64,000 bases of DNA from Brevibacillus reuszeri (GCF_001187725.1 NZ_LGIQ01000011.1:344016-408015); one strand, 5' to 3'. Shown: positions 45,523 through 54,576, counted from the stretch's first letter. Numbers and translations are program-made. The notes: generated by a model not told the origin, from the letters alone.

Positions 45523-46887
45523 TCATTGAGAGCTGATCCATTTCCCCGTATGCGCGTCGACGACTCCATAGGCTCCGCTGAGGCGGTATACAAGCCGTGG
45601 TTTTGGCTCCTCGTCCTCATATACGTCATTTTCTGGTTGAAAATAGTAGAGTTCGAGTGATTTTTTCATGGCTTGCTCCGTTTTTTTGGCAGTTGCCATG
45701 TCAACTCTCTGCTTGTCATTGTCGTCAATTACTGGTGGAGCAAGTGGGTCTTTCCCGTAACCACTTTCACCTGTTCGTGGGTTAACATATAGAGAAAAAT
45801 TTGAATCCCTATCCCCGATTAGAATGCCATTTTTTAACCATCCAAAATTGACATGATGGTCCTCCCAGCGTTGGCTCCCATTGTACGACTCTACATAATA
45901 TGGTTGCGAATCAAGCATATAAATATCTGCTAGCCGATCAGGGTACGTCGTTTGTAGGAAATAGATTGCGCTTGCCTCTGCCTGCTCAAGAGTAAGCACC
46001 CCGTTCATCCCCTTCCCCGCGGTTGGAGCTGAGACAAGGGGCATTTCCTTCAATCCCTTGATCGGGCTGGGTTTCGCCACCCTTCCTTTGGCATCAATCA
46101 TCTCGCCTGTGATCGCATCTACAAATTGTGGATCGGTAGGAAGATAATCATAAACCAGCATGTATTTCGATTCATCTTTTCCAGTATAAACACGCTTATA
46201 TTGCATGGTTGGCTGCGTGTTTTGCTCCAACAGCTCGCGTGCCTTCTTTTCCGAAATGATTTTGCTTGTATCGGGCATCTCTCCGTCAGACCATACCCGC
46301 TCGAAATGCAGAACTTTCCCATCTCCTCTTGTAATCACAGAGATCCAATTCCTCTCAAAAGGAATCGTATTCTTTACTCTCATAAATTTAAAGTAATACC
46401 CTTTACTCTCGTACACATCCTCTTCTGGCTCCGCCAGCTCCAGTAGTTCCTCTGGGCTCAAAATCTTTGTGAGAAACTTCATTGCTCCCTCAAGTGCAAG
46501 CTTACTATCCATGATTGCAGGATTATTGGCTTGGCTATATTCGTCTTGATAACTGTATCCCAGCAATCTTCCTGTGACAGGATGAATTTTATATCCGATA
46601 GATGCTTGATTTGGATGAGACCAATAAAGGCTCCATGCTCCATAGGGTGTACGTATCGCTCCATACGGCTCAATGTATTGTCCATAGCCATACTCAAAAC
46701 GGGCGGGAACATCCATCCATTTTTTTGCAAATTTGATAGCCTCTTGTTCTGAAAGTATTTTATCTGATTTTTGCTCAGCCGCCTGTACCCATGTTCCCCC
46801 ATTTTCAATAATGCCTAGTGCCAGGGTGGATGAAAGCAAAAAAATCGACGGCCCTTTCCAAAACCGTTTTCGGTCACTTTTCTTCAT
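45523..46887 (-). CDS. Secreted YcdB/YcdC-repeat protein, paralogue 1
   Basis: A 454-aa exported protein. A basic start and hydrophobic segment (about 10-30) ending near WVQAAEQ form a signal peptide. Two YcdB/YcdC-type repeats follow, marked by the SEQEAIKFAKKWM and TLEQAEASAIYFL segments, each with PepSY-like GEMIDA and TGESGYG parts. Function unknown; such proteins are extracellular or envelope associated. ATG 46887 lies nine bases after GGAGG. Close paralogue at 48140-49510. Confidence 0.8.
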   Translation of the reverse strand: MKKSDRKRFWKGPSIFLLSSTLALGIIENGGTWVQAAEQKSDKILSEQEAIKFAKKWMDVPARFEYGYGQYIEPYGAIRTPYGAWSLYWSHPNQASIGYKIHPVTGRLLGYSYQDEYSQANNPAIMDSKLALEGAMKFLTKILSPEELLELAEPEEDVYESKGYYFKFMRVKNTIPFERNWISVITRGDGKVLHFERVWSDGEMPDTSKIISEKKARELLEQNTQPTMQYKRVYTGKDESKYMLVYDYLPTDPQFVDAITGEMIDAKGRVAKPSPIKGLKEMPLVSAPTAGKGMNGVLTLEQAEASAIYFLQTTYPDRLADIYMLDSQPYYVESYNGSQRWEDHHVNFGWLKNGILIGDRDSNFSLYVNPRTGESGYGKDPLAPPVIDDNDKQRVDMATAKKTEQAMKKSLELYYFQPENDVYEDEEPKPRLVYRLSGAYGVVDAHTGKWISSQ

Positions 46888-47136
46888 ACACATCTGCCTC
46901 CTATCTTTGTTCCCTATTCGTTTAGCTGACTATTATGGGCGTAACTGCAATAAATAAATTCAATCTGTTCCATTATTTTCTAATTATATATCAAGAAACA
47001 TATTCCATAAATTATCTTTTAAGTGGAGACCTCTAGGAAGTGTCCCCGTAAGAATATTGTGTTAAATCAAGTAACTTAATATGGTAATATACCCCATATA
47101 CCATATTCAATTGGATTGAAAGGGAATTGATTACCT
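46888..47136. other. AT-rich divergent intergenic region
   Basis: No gene seen. It contains the divergent upstream regions of the YcdB/YcdC-type gene and the methyltransferase gene, with the palindrome-like run ATATGGTATAAT... near 47080-47105 (TATGGTAATATACCCCATATACCATA in parts) that may be an operator. Confidence 0.35.
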
Positions 47137-47754
47137 ATGAATAACCCTTGGAATAAAGTGATTTATCAGGTGTGGGCGCCCTTCTATGATACTTTCTTTA
47201 ATTCCGGGTCTTTTCTAAAGGCTAGGAAAAAGATTTTTGAGGACCTTACCTTTCCAACAAACAGTCAGATTCTTCTGGTGGGCGTCGGGACAGGCGCAGA
47301 CTTGCCGTTCGTGATAGAGAAAGTTGTTTCTATCACTGCAATCGACTTGTCACCCGAGATGCTTGACCAAGCCAAGGAAAAATATGAATCGCCGTCGATC
47401 ACGTTCAAGATCATGGATGCTCAAGACCTGGAGTTTCCATCTGAATCGTTTGATTTCGTTATCGCCAATCTTATTCTGTCGGTAGTCCCTGATCCGGATC
47501 AATGCTTTAGAGAAATGATACGCGTGACCCGCTCTGGGGGGAAGATCGTTATTTTTGATAAGTTTGTCCCTTTGAATCAAGAGTTGTCCCTTATCATGAA
47601 AATCTTGCGTCCCATCATAGGGATGCTGGGCACAGATATTGGGCGACGATTTGAACAAATTGTTATGCCTTATGCGAAAAGTATTGTCATAGAGGAAGAT
47701 TCCCCCAGCTTATTTAACGGTATGTATCGAAAAATTGTTATTCGCAAAATATAG
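47137..47754 (+). CDS. Class I SAM-dependent methyltransferase
   Basis: A 205-aa enzyme with SAM motif I LLVGVGTGADL, motif II ITAIDLSPEML and later IVIFDKF, in the UbiE/Methyltransf_11 pattern (also similar to phospholipid N-methyltransferases). Substrate unknown. It is followed at once by a small membrane protein gene, which may be its partner. The pair sits between two YcdB/YcdC paralogues. Confidence 0.82.
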   Translation: MNNPWNKVIYQVWAPFYDTFFNSGSFLKARKKIFEDLTFPTNSQILLVGVGTGADLPFVIEKVVSITAIDLSPEMLDQAKEKYESPSITFKIMDAQDLEFPSESFDFVIANLILSVVPDPDQCFREMIRVTRSGGKIVIFDKFVPLNQELSLIMKILRPIIGMLGTDIGRRFEQIVMPYAKSIVIEEDSPSLFNGMYRKIVIRKI

Positions 47755-47767
47755 AGTTGATTGGGAG

Positions 47768-48088
47768 GTGGCAATCATATTTCGCTTGAATAAATGTTCC
47801 TATGGTCTCGCCATGATGAGTGTTTTGATTTGTCTAAGCGATTATTGGGGAAGTACCTTGGCAAACATCGTTCTTGTAAGACTGAATCCCGTTATCGATA
47901 TGATTATTTTTAAAGAGCCATTTACAAATTGGATGGTAGATGCGGAAAGTACCAAATGGGTGGAAAGTAGCGTGTTCATCAGCTTGCAATTCCCTGCCTA
48001 CCTCATACACTTTGGTACTTTCCTATTAGCTGGACTCGTCATAGATTACTTCATTAACATGTTTAGAGCAAAGCAAAGCGTTGTGTAG
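47768..48088 (+). CDS. Small four-helix-type membrane protein, start uncertain
   Basis: About 100 aa with hydrophobic segments near the start, middle (LANIVLVRLNPVIDMIIF) and end (FPAYLIHFGTFLLAGLVIDYFI). Family not recognised. GGGAGG at 47763-47768 is strong, but the codon at ideal spacing is ATA (47777); GTG 47768 overlaps the ribosome site and TTG 47786 is 17 bases away. The C-terminal end is certain, the start is not. Confidence 0.6.
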   Translation: MAIIFRLNKCSYGLAMMSVLICLSDYWGSTLANIVLVRLNPVIDMIIFKEPFTNWMVDAESTKWVESSVFISLQFPAYLIHFGTFLLAGLVIDYFINMFRAKQSVV

Positions 48089-48101
48089 CTTTGCTTTTTT
48101 T
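48071..48101 (+). terminator. Terminator after the small membrane gene
   Basis: GCAAAGC/GCTTTGC stem with an eight-base loop and TTTTTTT. Confidence 0.85.
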
Positions 48102-48139
48102 GTATAAACGTAATTGTAGCTGCATTCCTGCCGTTTTCA

Positions 48140-49510
48140 TTAATTACCGATCCATTTCCCTGTATGCGCGTCGACGACTCCAAAGGCTCCGCTGAGGCGG
48201 TATACAAGCCGCGGTTTTGGCTCTACGACCTCGTTTACGTCTCTCTCTGGCTGAATGTAGTAAAGTTCAAGTGATTTTTTCATGGCCTGCTCCGTTTTTT
48301 TGGCAGATGCCATGTCTACGATCTGCTTGTTGTTATCCTCAATCAATGGTGGAGTAAGTGGGCCATTCCTCAATCCACTTTCACCAGTTCGCGGAGTGAT
48401 ATATAAGGTAAAATTTGTATCTCGATCCCCAATCAGATTACCATTTTTCAACCATCCAAAATCTACAAAATAGTCCTGCCAACGCGGTTTGCCATCGTAC
48501 GAATCTATATCATCTGATTGTGAATCAAGCATATAAATATCTGCTTGCAGATCAGGGTACGTCGTTTGCAAGTGATGGATTGCGCTTTCCTTTGCTTGCT
48601 CATAGGTAAAGACACCGCTAAACCCTTTCCCCTCTGTTGGGGCTGCCACAGGGGGCATTTCCTTCAAGCTCTTGATCGGTCTGGGTTTCGCCACCCTACC
48701 TTCGCCATCAATCATCTCGCCTGAGATCGCATCTACAAATTGCGGATCAGTGGGTAGATAATTATAAACCAACATGTATTTCCATTCATCTTTTCCGCTG
48801 TAAACACGTGCATAATTCATGGTTGGCTGCGTGTTTTGCTCCAACAGCTCGCGTGCCTTCTTTTCAGAAATCATTTTGGTTGTGTCAGGCATCTCTCCTT
48901 CAGACCATATCCGCTTGAAATTCAGAACTTTACCGTCTCCTCTTGTGATCACAGATATCCAATTTTTCTCAAAAGGAATGCCATTCTCTTTCCTCTGAAA
49001 CTCAAAATAATACCCTTTACTTTGGTAGACATATACTTCTGGCTTTGTCAGATTAGCTAGTTCCTCAGGAGGCAAAACCTTTGTGAGAAACTGCATCGCT
49101 CCCTCAAGTGCAAGTTTACTATTCATTATTGCAGGGCCATTAGGACCATTGCCTTCGCTATATTCGTCATGATAATTGTACCCCAGCAATCTCCCCGAGA
49201 CAGGATGAATTTTATAAGTGATAAATGATCGATTTGGATGAGTCCAAGAAAGGCCCCATGCTCCATAAGGTGTACGTAACACTTCATATGGCTCGACGTA
49301 TTGTCCATAGTTATACTCAAAACGTGCGGGAACAGCCATCCATTTTTTCGCGAATTTGATAGCCTCTTGTTCTGATAGAATTTTATCTGATTGTTGCTCA
49401 GCTGCCTGTACCAGAGTTCCCCCATCTTCAATAATGCCTAGTGCCAATACGGATGAAAGCATGAGAATCGACATTCTGCTCCAAAATCCTTTCCGACCCC
49501 TTTTCTTCAT
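48140..49510 (-). CDS. Secreted YcdB/YcdC-repeat protein, paralogue 2
   Basis: A 456-aa exported protein colinear with paralogue 1 (45523-46887), with the same signal peptide pattern, repeats and C-terminus (RLSGAFGVVDAHTGKWIGN). The upstream ribosome-site region is also conserved, so the two arose by duplication that included the 5' end. Function unknown. Confidence 0.8.
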   Translation of the reverse strand: MKKRGRKGFWSRMSILMLSSVLALGIIEDGGTLVQAAEQQSDKILSEQEAIKFAKKWMAVPARFEYNYGQYVEPYEVLRTPYGAWGLSWTHPNRSFITYKIHPVSGRLLGYNYHDEYSEGNGPNGPAIMNSKLALEGAMQFLTKVLPPEELANLTKPEVYVYQSKGYYFEFQRKENGIPFEKNWISVITRGDGKVLNFKRIWSEGEMPDTTKMISEKKARELLEQNTQPTMNYARVYSGKDEWKYMLVYNYLPTDPQFVDAISGEMIDGEGRVAKPRPIKSLKEMPPVAAPTEGKGFSGVFTYEQAKESAIHHLQTTYPDLQADIYMLDSQSDDIDSYDGKPRWQDYFVDFGWLKNGNLIGDRDTNFTLYITPRTGESGLRNGPLTPPLIEDNNKQIVDMASAKKTEQAMKKSLELYYIQPERDVNEVVEPKPRLVYRLSGAFGVVDAHTGKWIGN

Positions 49511-49767
49511 ACACATCTGCCTCCTATCTTTGTTCCTTAATCATTCATCCGATCATTACGGATTTAATCCCATTCAACAAATTACAAATTATCCCATTAC
49601 TTTATAATCATATATCAAAAAACATATTTTACAAATCATCTTTTGATGTGGAAATTGAGCTTGTCATGAAAACTACACCATCATTCACCAATGGTAAGTA
49701 GCATGAAAAAGGTTTTCCGCAAGTCATCCAAGAATAGTAGTTGAAAATGATTTTAGGAGGAATTTGG

Positions 49768-50571
49768 ATGAAACGGGTATTGATTACAGGAGCAGCTGGG
49801 CGTATTGGCACCGTTTTGCGAATCCGTTTACGGGATGAATTCCGTTTGCGGCTAACCGACATTCATTCAATTCAAGATTTGCAGACGGATGAGGATTTTA
49901 TTCGCTTGGACCTGGCTGATGTAGACGGATTGGAAGCTGCCATGCAAGGAATTGATACTGTGGTTCATTTGGGCGGAATTCCTGACGAAAGCGAGTTCGC
50001 CCATATTCTTCAGGTGAATATTGCTGGTACATACAATGTCTTCGAGGCTGCAAGAAAGGCCCGAGTTCAGCGGATCATTTTTGCCAGCAGCATACATGCC
50101 GTCGGATTTTATTCGCGGAGTGAGACCATTGACTCGTCCGTCATGCCTCGGCCCGATACGTTGTACGGTGTAAGCAAAGCATTTGGCGAAAATCTTGCAC
50201 GGCTGTACTTTGACAAACACTGCGTAGAGTCTGTTTGCATTCGCATCTGCAGCTTCGAAGAACGGCCACAAGACCTTCGCCACCTCAGTACCTGGCTCAG
50301 CCATGACGATGCGGTCCAGCTTTTTCGCCGTTGCATTCTAGCCGAATCGGTTGGGTTTTCCATTTTGTACGGCGTATCTGACAACGAACGATCATGGTTT
50401 GTTAACCCTGATGCTGAACGCTTGGGCTATAAGCCCCGCGATAATGCCGAAGCTTTTGCCGCCGAAATCACAAGAAATCACCTTACAAACGCTACTGACG
50501 ATCCGGTGGAAGAACTGCTTATGGGCGGGCCTTTCGTCGCGAGGGAATATGGGCAAAGGTATCGTTCATAG
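49768..50571 (+). CDS. NAD-dependent epimerase/dehydratase, uronate-dehydrogenase-like
   Basis: A 267-aa extended SDR enzyme with NAD motif TGAAGRIG, the active-site YGVSK (Tyr/Lys), and SSIHAVGFYSR, closest in pattern to uronate dehydrogenases that oxidise galacturonate or glucuronate to the lactone. GGAGGAATTTGG precedes ATG 49768. Substrate assignment is tentative. Confidence 0.8.
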   Translation: MKRVLITGAAGRIGTVLRIRLRDEFRLRLTDIHSIQDLQTDEDFIRLDLADVDGLEAAMQGIDTVVHLGGIPDESEFAHILQVNIAGTYNVFEAARKARVQRIIFASSIHAVGFYSRSETIDSSVMPRPDTLYGVSKAFGENLARLYFDKHCVESVCIRICSFEERPQDLRHLSTWLSHDDAVQLFRRCILAESVGFSILYGVSDNERSWFVNPDAERLGYKPRDNAEAFAAEITRNHLTNATDDPVEELLMGGPFVAREYGQRYRS

Positions 50572-50640
50572 AGATGACACAATGCTCTTTCCAATGAAGG
50601 CGATATTTTCTCCAAGACAATTTTCTCGAATTCAGAGCGC

Positions 50641-50675
50641 TTGACACATCGACATTTTCCGATATTATAATGTGT
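50641..50675 (+). promoter_or_regulatory. ArsR-gene promoter with overlapping operator; probably leaderless transcript
   Basis: -35 TTGACA (50641-50646) with TATTAT/TATAAT at 50663-50671. ACACAT...ATGTGT arms enclose it. The ATG at 50676 lies where transcription should begin and no ribosome site precedes it, so the message is likely leaderless and autorepressed. Confidence 0.6.
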
Positions 50676-50978
50676 ATGGAACCAATTGAAATTTTTAAAG
50701 CGCTGTCCAACGAGTCTAGATTGCAAATTTTGCATTGGTTAAAGGATCCGGAAAAACATTTCACGCCCCACGAAGGGATTGATATGAGGAAAATCGGGGT
50801 ATGTGTTTGTCAAATCACGGATACGCTGAAGATGACACAGTCCACAACTTCCCAATATTTATCGATACTCCAGCGGGCAGGTCTGGTCACAGCGGAACGG
50901 ATCGGAAAGTATACGTATTTCAAAAGAAACGAAGAAGCGATACGCGAAATCGGTGCGTTTTTCAATAACGAAATGTAA
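50676..50978 (+). CDS. ArsR-family transcriptional repressor
   Basis: A 100-aa winged-helix repressor (EIFKALSNESRLQILHWL; recognition helix TQSTTSQYLSILQRAGLV). A VCVC cysteine pair at the ArsR-type position could bind a thiophilic metalloid or metal, but other ligands are possible. ACACAT/ATGTGT repeats occur at its promoter, between it and the MFS gene, and at the MFS promoter, so it likely controls both. Confidence 0.88.
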   Translation: MEPIEIFKALSNESRLQILHWLKDPEKHFTPHEGIDMRKIGVCVCQITDTLKMTQSTTSQYLSILQRAGLVTAERIGKYTYFKRNEEAIREIGAFFNNEM

Positions 50979-51023
50979 GAAGTACAAGCTGAATGCTCTT
51001 CTGAGGATTCGGTTTGCTTCAAA

Positions 51024-51060
51024 TCTACACATCGATATATTGCAATGTGTAGATTTTTTT
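51024..51060 (+). terminator. Inverted repeat that is both terminator and candidate ArsR operator
   Basis: TCTACACAT and ATGTGTAGA form a nine-bp stem followed by TTTTTTT, a functional-looking terminator for the arsR-type gene. It contains the same ACACATCGATA...ATGTGT motif as the two promoters. Confidence 0.65.
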
Positions 51061-51068
51061 AAAGCAAT

Positions 51069-51100
51069 ACACATCGATAATTTATAATATATAGATGTGA
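51069..51100 (+). promoter_or_regulatory. MFS-gene promoter with third ACACATCGATA operator copy
   Basis: ACACATCGATA starts at 51069, TATAAT lies at 51083-51088 and GATGTG follows, so repressor binding would cover the -10 box. Confidence 0.5.
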
Positions 51101-51120
51101 AAAAATTAGGAGTGGTGAAA

Positions 51121-52326
51121 TTGAATACGAGCAGTTGGAGGGTATATTTTTTAGCGATTGTTAGTTTTTTAGTCGGGACATCCGAGTATGTTATTTCGGG
51201 TATTTTAGACAAGATCTCGGATACGTTGGGGATCTCCATTACTTCGGCTGGGCAGTTTGTGACCATTTTTTCCTTCGTATATGCCATTTGTACTCCTATC
51301 TTGATGGCTCTGACGGCAAAAATCGAGAGACAAAAGCTGCTCGTTGGTGCACTGGGGATTTTCGTGTTAGCTAACATAATGTCTTTTGTTTTGCCGGGCT
51401 TTGGACTTTTTGTGTTTTCGCGCGTGCTGATGGCTTTAGGCGCAGGAATGGTTGTTGTTACCGCACTGGATATAGCAGCGAAAATCGCACCCGAAGGGAA
51501 ACAGGCCAGCTCGATTGCAACCGTAGTGATGGGATTTACTACCTCCTTAATTATCGGGGTTCCGCTCGGACGCATGATTGCTGAGGCATACGGCTGGAAA
51601 TCGGTGTTCGGTTTCATTGCTATCCTGGGACTTCTGGCTATTTTTGTTCTCTATCGAACAATCCCGCGAGTAATCGGGGATGCTCCCGTACCTTTAACCA
51701 AACAACTAGCTCTACTCAAAAACAAAAAAGTCGCTCTTGGTCTGGCGATCACGTTCTTTTGGCTCGGCGGCTACTCAATCGCATATACCTATATTTCTCC
51801 TTATCTGCTCACGGTTGCGGGTTTAAATGAAGGAGTGCTCAGCGGAGTATTGTTGGCGTTCGGTTTGGCCAGCTTAATCGGTTCCAAATTTGGCGGCTAC
51901 AGTACGGATAAATGGGGAGTTTCTTTCACGTTAATCGGTGGAATGCTCCTGCACATCGCGGCCTTCCTGTTACTTTCTGTTACTGTTGGTCTAACGAGTT
52001 CTTGGGGAATCATTGTCGTCGTCCTCGTATTATGGTCATTTGCAGCATGGTCGTCCGGTCCTACCCAGCAATATAATTTGATCCGAATTGAACCGAAATA
52101 TTCGGGAATCATGCTTGGGCTCAACCAGTCTACGATGCAATTATCGATGGCCGCAGGAGCGGGAATCGGCGGTCTCGCCGTGGATCGGGTTTCCTTGTCA
52201 TCGATCACATGGTTCGGGATGGTCGGTGTGGCAGTTGCAGTCGCCGCTTCGTTCTTATTATTTTCATGGATAAAGAAAGAGGCAAGACAAAAAAGCATGC
52301 AGCAAAAACATGCTTTGTCAGACTGA
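51121..52326 (+). CDS. MFS efflux transporter, AraJ/DHA1 type
   Basis: A 401-aa protein with twelve predicted membrane helices and the DHA1 loop (TALTAKIERQKLL). TTG 51121 is chosen because AGGAG lies eight bases upstream; GTG 51097 has no ribosome site. Cotranscription or coregulation with the ArsR gene suggests inducible export of a toxic compound. Confidence 0.88.
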   Translation: MNTSSWRVYFLAIVSFLVGTSEYVISGILDKISDTLGISITSAGQFVTIFSFVYAICTPILMALTAKIERQKLLVGALGIFVLANIMSFVLPGFGLFVFSRVLMALGAGMVVVTALDIAAKIAPEGKQASSIATVVMGFTTSLIIGVPLGRMIAEAYGWKSVFGFIAILGLLAIFVLYRTIPRVIGDAPVPLTKQLALLKNKKVALGLAITFFWLGGYSIAYTYISPYLLTVAGLNEGVLSGVLLAFGLASLIGSKFGGYSTDKWGVSFTLIGGMLLHIAAFLLLSVTVGLTSSWGIIVVVLVLWSFAAWSSGPTQQYNLIRIEPKYSGIMLGLNQSTMQLSMAAGAGIGGLAVDRVSLSSITWFGMVGVAVAVAASFLLFSWIKKEARQKSMQQKHALSD

Positions 52327-52390
52327 TTCAGGTGCTAGAATTCTTAGAAACGTATATCGTTCACCAGATAAGTGGTTCCTTTGAAATAAA

Positions 52391-52426
52391 TGAGGAGGCA
52401 GTTTTCCCGTCTCCTCTTTCATTTTT
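52391..52426 (+). terminator. Terminator after the MFS gene
   Basis: GAGGAG/CTCCTC stem followed by TTTCATTTTTC. Confidence 0.6.
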
Positions 52427-52551
52427 CATCCCATTCACATCCTTTAAATTCAATTTATCCCATTTACTGTTTTGCACCACTGGATTAATTGTAATATATT
52501 TCTAAATGGATATGGGCCTATATCGAGAATTTTTTCTAAAGGAGATCATTC

Positions 52552-53391
52552 ATGAAATATATGATGAAGTATAGTAAGTATATACTGTGTTTCGCAATCC
52601 TTCTTACTGCGTTTTACTCTGAGATTAAGCCTGTATCAGCGAACCAAGAAAATCTACAGGATATCGTCCCTGAAATGCTTGGATACAATACGCCTGCACC
52701 GTTCGAAATAACAGTTAGTGCTGTTAGTAAGGAATCCTATGGCTGGTATGCATTTGATAATAAAACAACCTCTGGATGGTACGTAGAAGGTAGACCTCAA
52801 CCTGAAGGTGGTCACTTTCTGAAAATTAATCTTGGAGCCGTTAAAAAAATTGATGCAATCTCTTTGAAAAGCTTTTATATTCACTCAAATAAAACGGGTG
52901 CATCTATTAAGAATTGGAAGCTCTATGGATCAAATGACGATCAGAATTGGGAGCTACTTTCGTCTGACATAAATCCACCAGATGATGCTAAGAATACGTA
53001 TCAAATCAAAACTGAAAATGCCTATTCTTTCTATAGAATTAATATTCTTGATAGTTATCATTCATGGGCTCCACTTACCACCATCGGAATCGGAGAAATG
53101 GAATTATTGGGAGAAGTGACTAGTCCCGAGCCGGAGCCAGAACCAGAGCCAGAGCCAACTGGTGATCATACACTTCTTGTTATTAAAATGATTAGTGGAT
53201 TGGAAAAAGAATTTGACTTAACTTCAACTGAGGTAGATACATTCATTGACTGGTACAACAACCGAGCTGACGGTCGTGGTAAAGAGACCTATATGTTTGA
53301 AAAAGACATGAAAGGCCCTTTTACTGCTCGAAAGGATTATGTAGCATTTAGCAAAATCCAATCTTTCGAGGTAATGGAATACAGCAAATAA
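52552..53391 (+). CDS. Secreted discoidin (F5/8 type C) domain protein 1
   Basis: A 279-aa exported protein: signal peptide (about 1-28), discoidin/CBM32-like beta domain (about 40-180, with LKINLGAVKKIDAIS and WKLYGSNDDQNWELL), a Pro-Glu repeat linker, and an approximately 70-residue C-terminal module (LLVIKMISGLEKEFDL to the end VMEYSK). The same module ends the protein at 55783-56577. Probably binds carbohydrate at the cell surface or outside. AAAGGAG precedes the ATG. Confidence 0.8.
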   Translation: MKYMMKYSKYILCFAILLTAFYSEIKPVSANQENLQDIVPEMLGYNTPAPFEITVSAVSKESYGWYAFDNKTTSGWYVEGRPQPEGGHFLKINLGAVKKIDAISLKSFYIHSNKTGASIKNWKLYGSNDDQNWELLSSDINPPDDAKNTYQIKTENAYSFYRINILDSYHSWAPLTTIGIGEMELLGEVTSPEPEPEPEPEPTGDHTLLVIKMISGLEKEFDLTSTEVDTFIDWYNNRADGRGKETYMFEKDMKGPFTARKDYVAFSKIQSFEVMEYSK

Positions 53392-53394
53392 TTC

Positions 53395-53437
53395 GATGAG
53401 GCCCCTTCTATTAAAACGGAAGGAGCCTCATTCTTTT
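53395..53437 (+). terminator. Terminator after discoidin gene 1
   Basis: GATGAGGC.CCTTC pairs with GGAAGGAGCCTCATTC, followed by TTTT. Confidence 0.75.
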
Positions 53438-53489
53438 ATAGGCAGCACGCTTCACTAACAATCTATCCTTGATATCTCCTCAAAAAAAG

Positions 53490-53512
53490 AACCTCACCCA
53501 AAAGGTGAGGTT
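53490..53512 (-). terminator. Terminator of exon cassette 3
   Basis: AACCTCACC/GGTGAGGTT stem with TTTTTTT on the minus strand. Confidence 0.85.
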
Positions 53513-53550
53513 AAAATCAGATGTACGTGTAGAACGCTGAAGATCTAAGG

Positions 53551-53901
53551 CTATATTACTTCTATATCAAACGTCACAGATTTTATCCCTCCTTTACCAT
53601 CATCTGCGGTAAGCGTTATGACTGAAGTACCAACTGTCTTTGCTGTGACCAAAATCCTTGTATCCGTCAATAATTGGCCAAAAATATCTGTATAACTCTC
53701 ATGTCCAATCATTACGTCCACAACGTCAGACTTACTGGAAGTAACTGTGTAAGTTAAGCTGTCACCATCATCGTCGATGAACCAGCTTTGTTCCGGCTTT
53801 TGGTCGATTCCTACCACCATATACATCCCAGGAGTGTTCACAGCAAAGTACTGAAGCTCACCTGTAAAAGCATTTGCATTCACTCTCGGTGCATGATTGC
53901 T
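53551..53901 (-). CDS. Cassette 3: C-terminal exon for a cadherin/Ig-like domain, no own start
   Basis: A 116-codon open segment from AGC (53899-53901) to the stop. It reads SNHAPRVNANAFTGE..., includes FIDDDGDSLTYTVTSS and ends SVTFDIEVI, which is typical of cadherin-like/Ig-like repeats in surface proteins. An in-frame TAA lies four codons upstream of the AGC. The only early start (GTG 53883) would delete the first strand and has no ribosome site. Best read as a 3' exon. Confidence 0.72.
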   Translation of the reverse strand, partial: SNHAPRVNANAFTGELQYFAVNTPGMYMVVGIDQKPEQSWFIDDDGDSLTYTVTSSKSDVVDVMIGHESYTDIFGQLLTDTRILVTAKTVGTSVITLTADDGKGGIKSVTFDIEVI

Positions 53902-54022
53902 ATTCTCGTCTTATTCCTCTATCTCTCTATGGACTTATAACGAGCCTACACCGTGCAGGCGACTTTCATCGCACACGGCGTTCCATCAACGGATGAAAAG
54001 CGAGGCTTCTACTACAATGGGC
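53902..54022 (-). ncRNA. Cassette 3: group II intron 3' end (domains V and VI)
   Basis: RNA predicted to start at 54022 with GCCCAUUGUA. Domain V is 53948-53981 (34 nt; ACGCCGUGU with GCACGGUGU, bulge CU, GAAA-type loop). Domain VI pairs CUCG/CGAG, UUAU/AUAA and UCC/GGA. Probable 3' splice site GAAU|AGC at 53902/53901. Confidence 0.85.
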
Positions 54023-54028
54023 GATGTT

Positions 54029-54034
54029 AGTGTA
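54029..54034 (-). promoter_or_regulatory. Cassette 3 promoter, extended -10 TGTTACACT
   Basis: TACACT preceded by TGT ends six bases before GCCCATTGTA. No good -35. Confidence 0.6.
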
Positions 54035-54097
54035 ACAAAAAGTGTGTAAGTATTTCCTCTAACTAAAGTTATGTATTTTGGCCCTTAAGGCACAACA

Positions 54098-54123
54098 AAA
54101 AGAGGCGGTTGTCCGCCCCTTTT
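54098..54123. terminator. Terminator upstream of cassette 3
   Basis: AAAGAGGCGG/CCGCCCCTTTT stem; on the minus strand it ends the small regulator gene's transcript before the cassette promoter. Confidence 0.75.
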
Positions 54124-54198
54124 CATTCCTAATTTAATCCCAGGCAAAGCGCTGCTCTTTCCAGGGATCACCGTACATATTACTGTGTAACCGTTTTA

Positions 54199-54423
54199 TT
54201 ACCAAAGGTCAGATGGATTAGCATCTGGCTTTTTCTTTTTCACTGCATCAAGAATCAATTTGCGTGTAGATCGGGTAGGATTTTGTGTCTTTTTACCAAT
54301 TGTAAAAATCCTCGTCAAAGTATCCATGCTCAGACCTGTCTCTTGAGCGATATATGTATGACTAATTTCATGAAGGTCAATATATTTCCCTGCCTTTGTC
54401 CTAGGTTTATTCAATCCAGACAT
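54199..54423 (-). CDS. Small helix-turn-helix protein, XRE-like
   Basis: A 74-aa basic protein. ISHTYIAQETGLSMDTLTRIF looks like a helix-turn-helix of the phage-repressor type, with a Lys-rich tail. ATG 54423 is preceded by GAGGTGAGGA. Probably a small DNA-binding regulator of prophage or mobile origin. Confidence 0.65.
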   Translation of the reverse strand: MSGLNKPRTKAGKYIDLHEISHTYIAQETGLSMDTLTRIFTIGKKTQNPTRSTRKLILDAVKKKKPDANPSDLW

Positions 54424-54576
54424 AATCCTCACCTCATCCACAGTCTGGACAAGGTTGTGAAAAAATATTCGGAGAAAGCCGAATATTGGACAATCCGTTG
54501 CGCATCACTTAGTAACACAACAGCACGCAGCCTTACACAACGCTGCGATGCATAACACCATCCTGGAGGTGCTGTG

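Noticed and set aside
53100..53160. Pro-Glu repeat in discoidin protein 1 as a tandem-repeat locus of interest
   Set aside because: It is a short ordinary linker repeat within a secreted protein.
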